Below, piece after piece: positions 63,901-64,000 of a stretch of DNA of 64,000 bases. How positions within the stretch are numbered: position 1 is the first letter of the stretch; every line of letters begins with the position of its first letter. The position numbers and the translations under genes were made by a program. This stretch comes from CBDBEU01 sp965204565 (GTDB lineage Bacteria > Pseudomonadota > Alphaproteobacteria > Rhizobiales > TMED25): positions 124,001 to 188,000 of the forward strand of contig CBDBEU010000003.1 of assembly GCA_965204565.1 (NCBI GenBank), read 5' to 3'. A model generated the notes under the pieces. It worked only from the letters and a program-made list of their open reading frames with translations. It made no database searches and was not told the origin of the DNA.

Positions 63901-64000
63901 TATGGCGAACCCGGCGGGTTAACCGGTTGACGGGCCTCTTCGGCTCGATTTCGACCGCCGCCTGAAGCTCGAGTTCCACGGTTGCGGAATCACCACCGAC
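63901..64000 (+). mobile_element. IS1380-family fragment at the window edge
   Basis: The last 100 bases repeat 2281-2381 with few changes and encode PLRLDFDRRLKLEFHGCGI, the N-terminus of an IS1380 transposase. An in-frame TAA (near 63921) after MANPAG means that this ATG is not usable here. The rest lies outside the window. Confidence 0.7.

Noticed and set aside
1..64000. CRISPR array, prophage, toxin-antitoxin or restriction system
   Set aside because: No regularly spaced repeats, phage structural genes, paired small toxin genes or methylase/nuclease motifs were found; all repeated DNA is accounted for by IS copies.

Overview
The window looks like a chromosomal segment of an alphaproteobacterium, most likely of the order Hyphomicrobiales (Rhizobiales). 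The evidence is the gene order rimP-nusA-rnpM-infB-rbfA-truB-rpsO-pnp, a complete Entner-Doudoroff operon (zwf-pgl-edd-eda), the YggT/YggU/FolD group, a palindromic intergenic repeat of the kind common in Rhizobiales (just after pnp), and high-GC coding sequence throughout. One exception stands out: a strongly AT-rich gene at 21.9-23.0 kb. Order-level placement is an inference; no rRNA is present.

Layout. 0.1-1.9 kb: an unrecognised polytopic membrane protein. 2.1-5.1 kb: a pile of insertion sequences (IS1380 fragment, IS427-type, IS630-type, IS5-type). 5.2-14.7 kb, minus strand: the translation and RNA-metabolism operon. 14.8-15.8 kb: IS630/IS3 debris and a terminator. 16.1-17.7 kb: a GMC oxidoreductase, then a membrane-anchored hypothetical protein, a decayed small membrane gene and a decayed LysR gene. 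19.7-23.9 kb: a second IS pile containing an AT-rich secreted trypsin-like protease gene that splits an IS5 transposase. 24.0-26.0 kb: YegP-like protein, folD, yggU, yggT, tRNA-Ala. 26.1-27.5 kb: IS427-type copy and an IS630/IS5 chimera. 27.7-32.6 kb: VWA protein plus ECF sigma factor, a beta-hydroxyacid dehydrogenase and a 2OG-Fe(II) oxygenase. 32.7-38.2 kb: an IS630 copy sitting exactly on the eda stop codon, then eda-edd-pgl-zwf. 38.3-42.6 kb: CoA transferase III, malonyl-CoA decarboxylase, OsmC protein, PuuE-like deacetylase. 42.6-56.3 kb: a catabolic island in advanced decay, with a three-subunit molybdenum hydroxylase hit by two IS elements, stop codons and frameshifts, and broken MBL, ABC-ATPase, SDR, M20 and CMD genes around an intact SDR-cyclase-HisD-like trio. 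56.6-62.3 kb: a two-subunit CoA transferase and a tripartite tricarboxylate transporter (tctC-tctA-tctB), then a cupin. 62.6-64.0 kb: a complete IS5-type element next to another IS1380 fragment.

How it fits together. Core functions (translation, folate one-carbon metabolism, Entner-Doudoroff glycolysis) are intact. Accessory catabolism is being eroded by IS insertion, IS-IS recombination and point decay. The surviving transporter, CoA transferase, malonyl-CoA decarboxylase and CoA transferase III point to use of small carboxylic acids. The surviving SDR, cyclase and HisD-like enzymes look like the remainder of a pathway for a cyclic or N-containing compound whose substrate cannot be read from the sequence.

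No CRISPR array, prophage module, toxin-antitoxin pair or recognisable defence system was seen. The strongest candidates for something new are the AT-rich protease cassette inside an IS5 element, the HisD-like/cyclase/SDR cluster, and the repeated formation of chimeric insertion sequences at short homologies.
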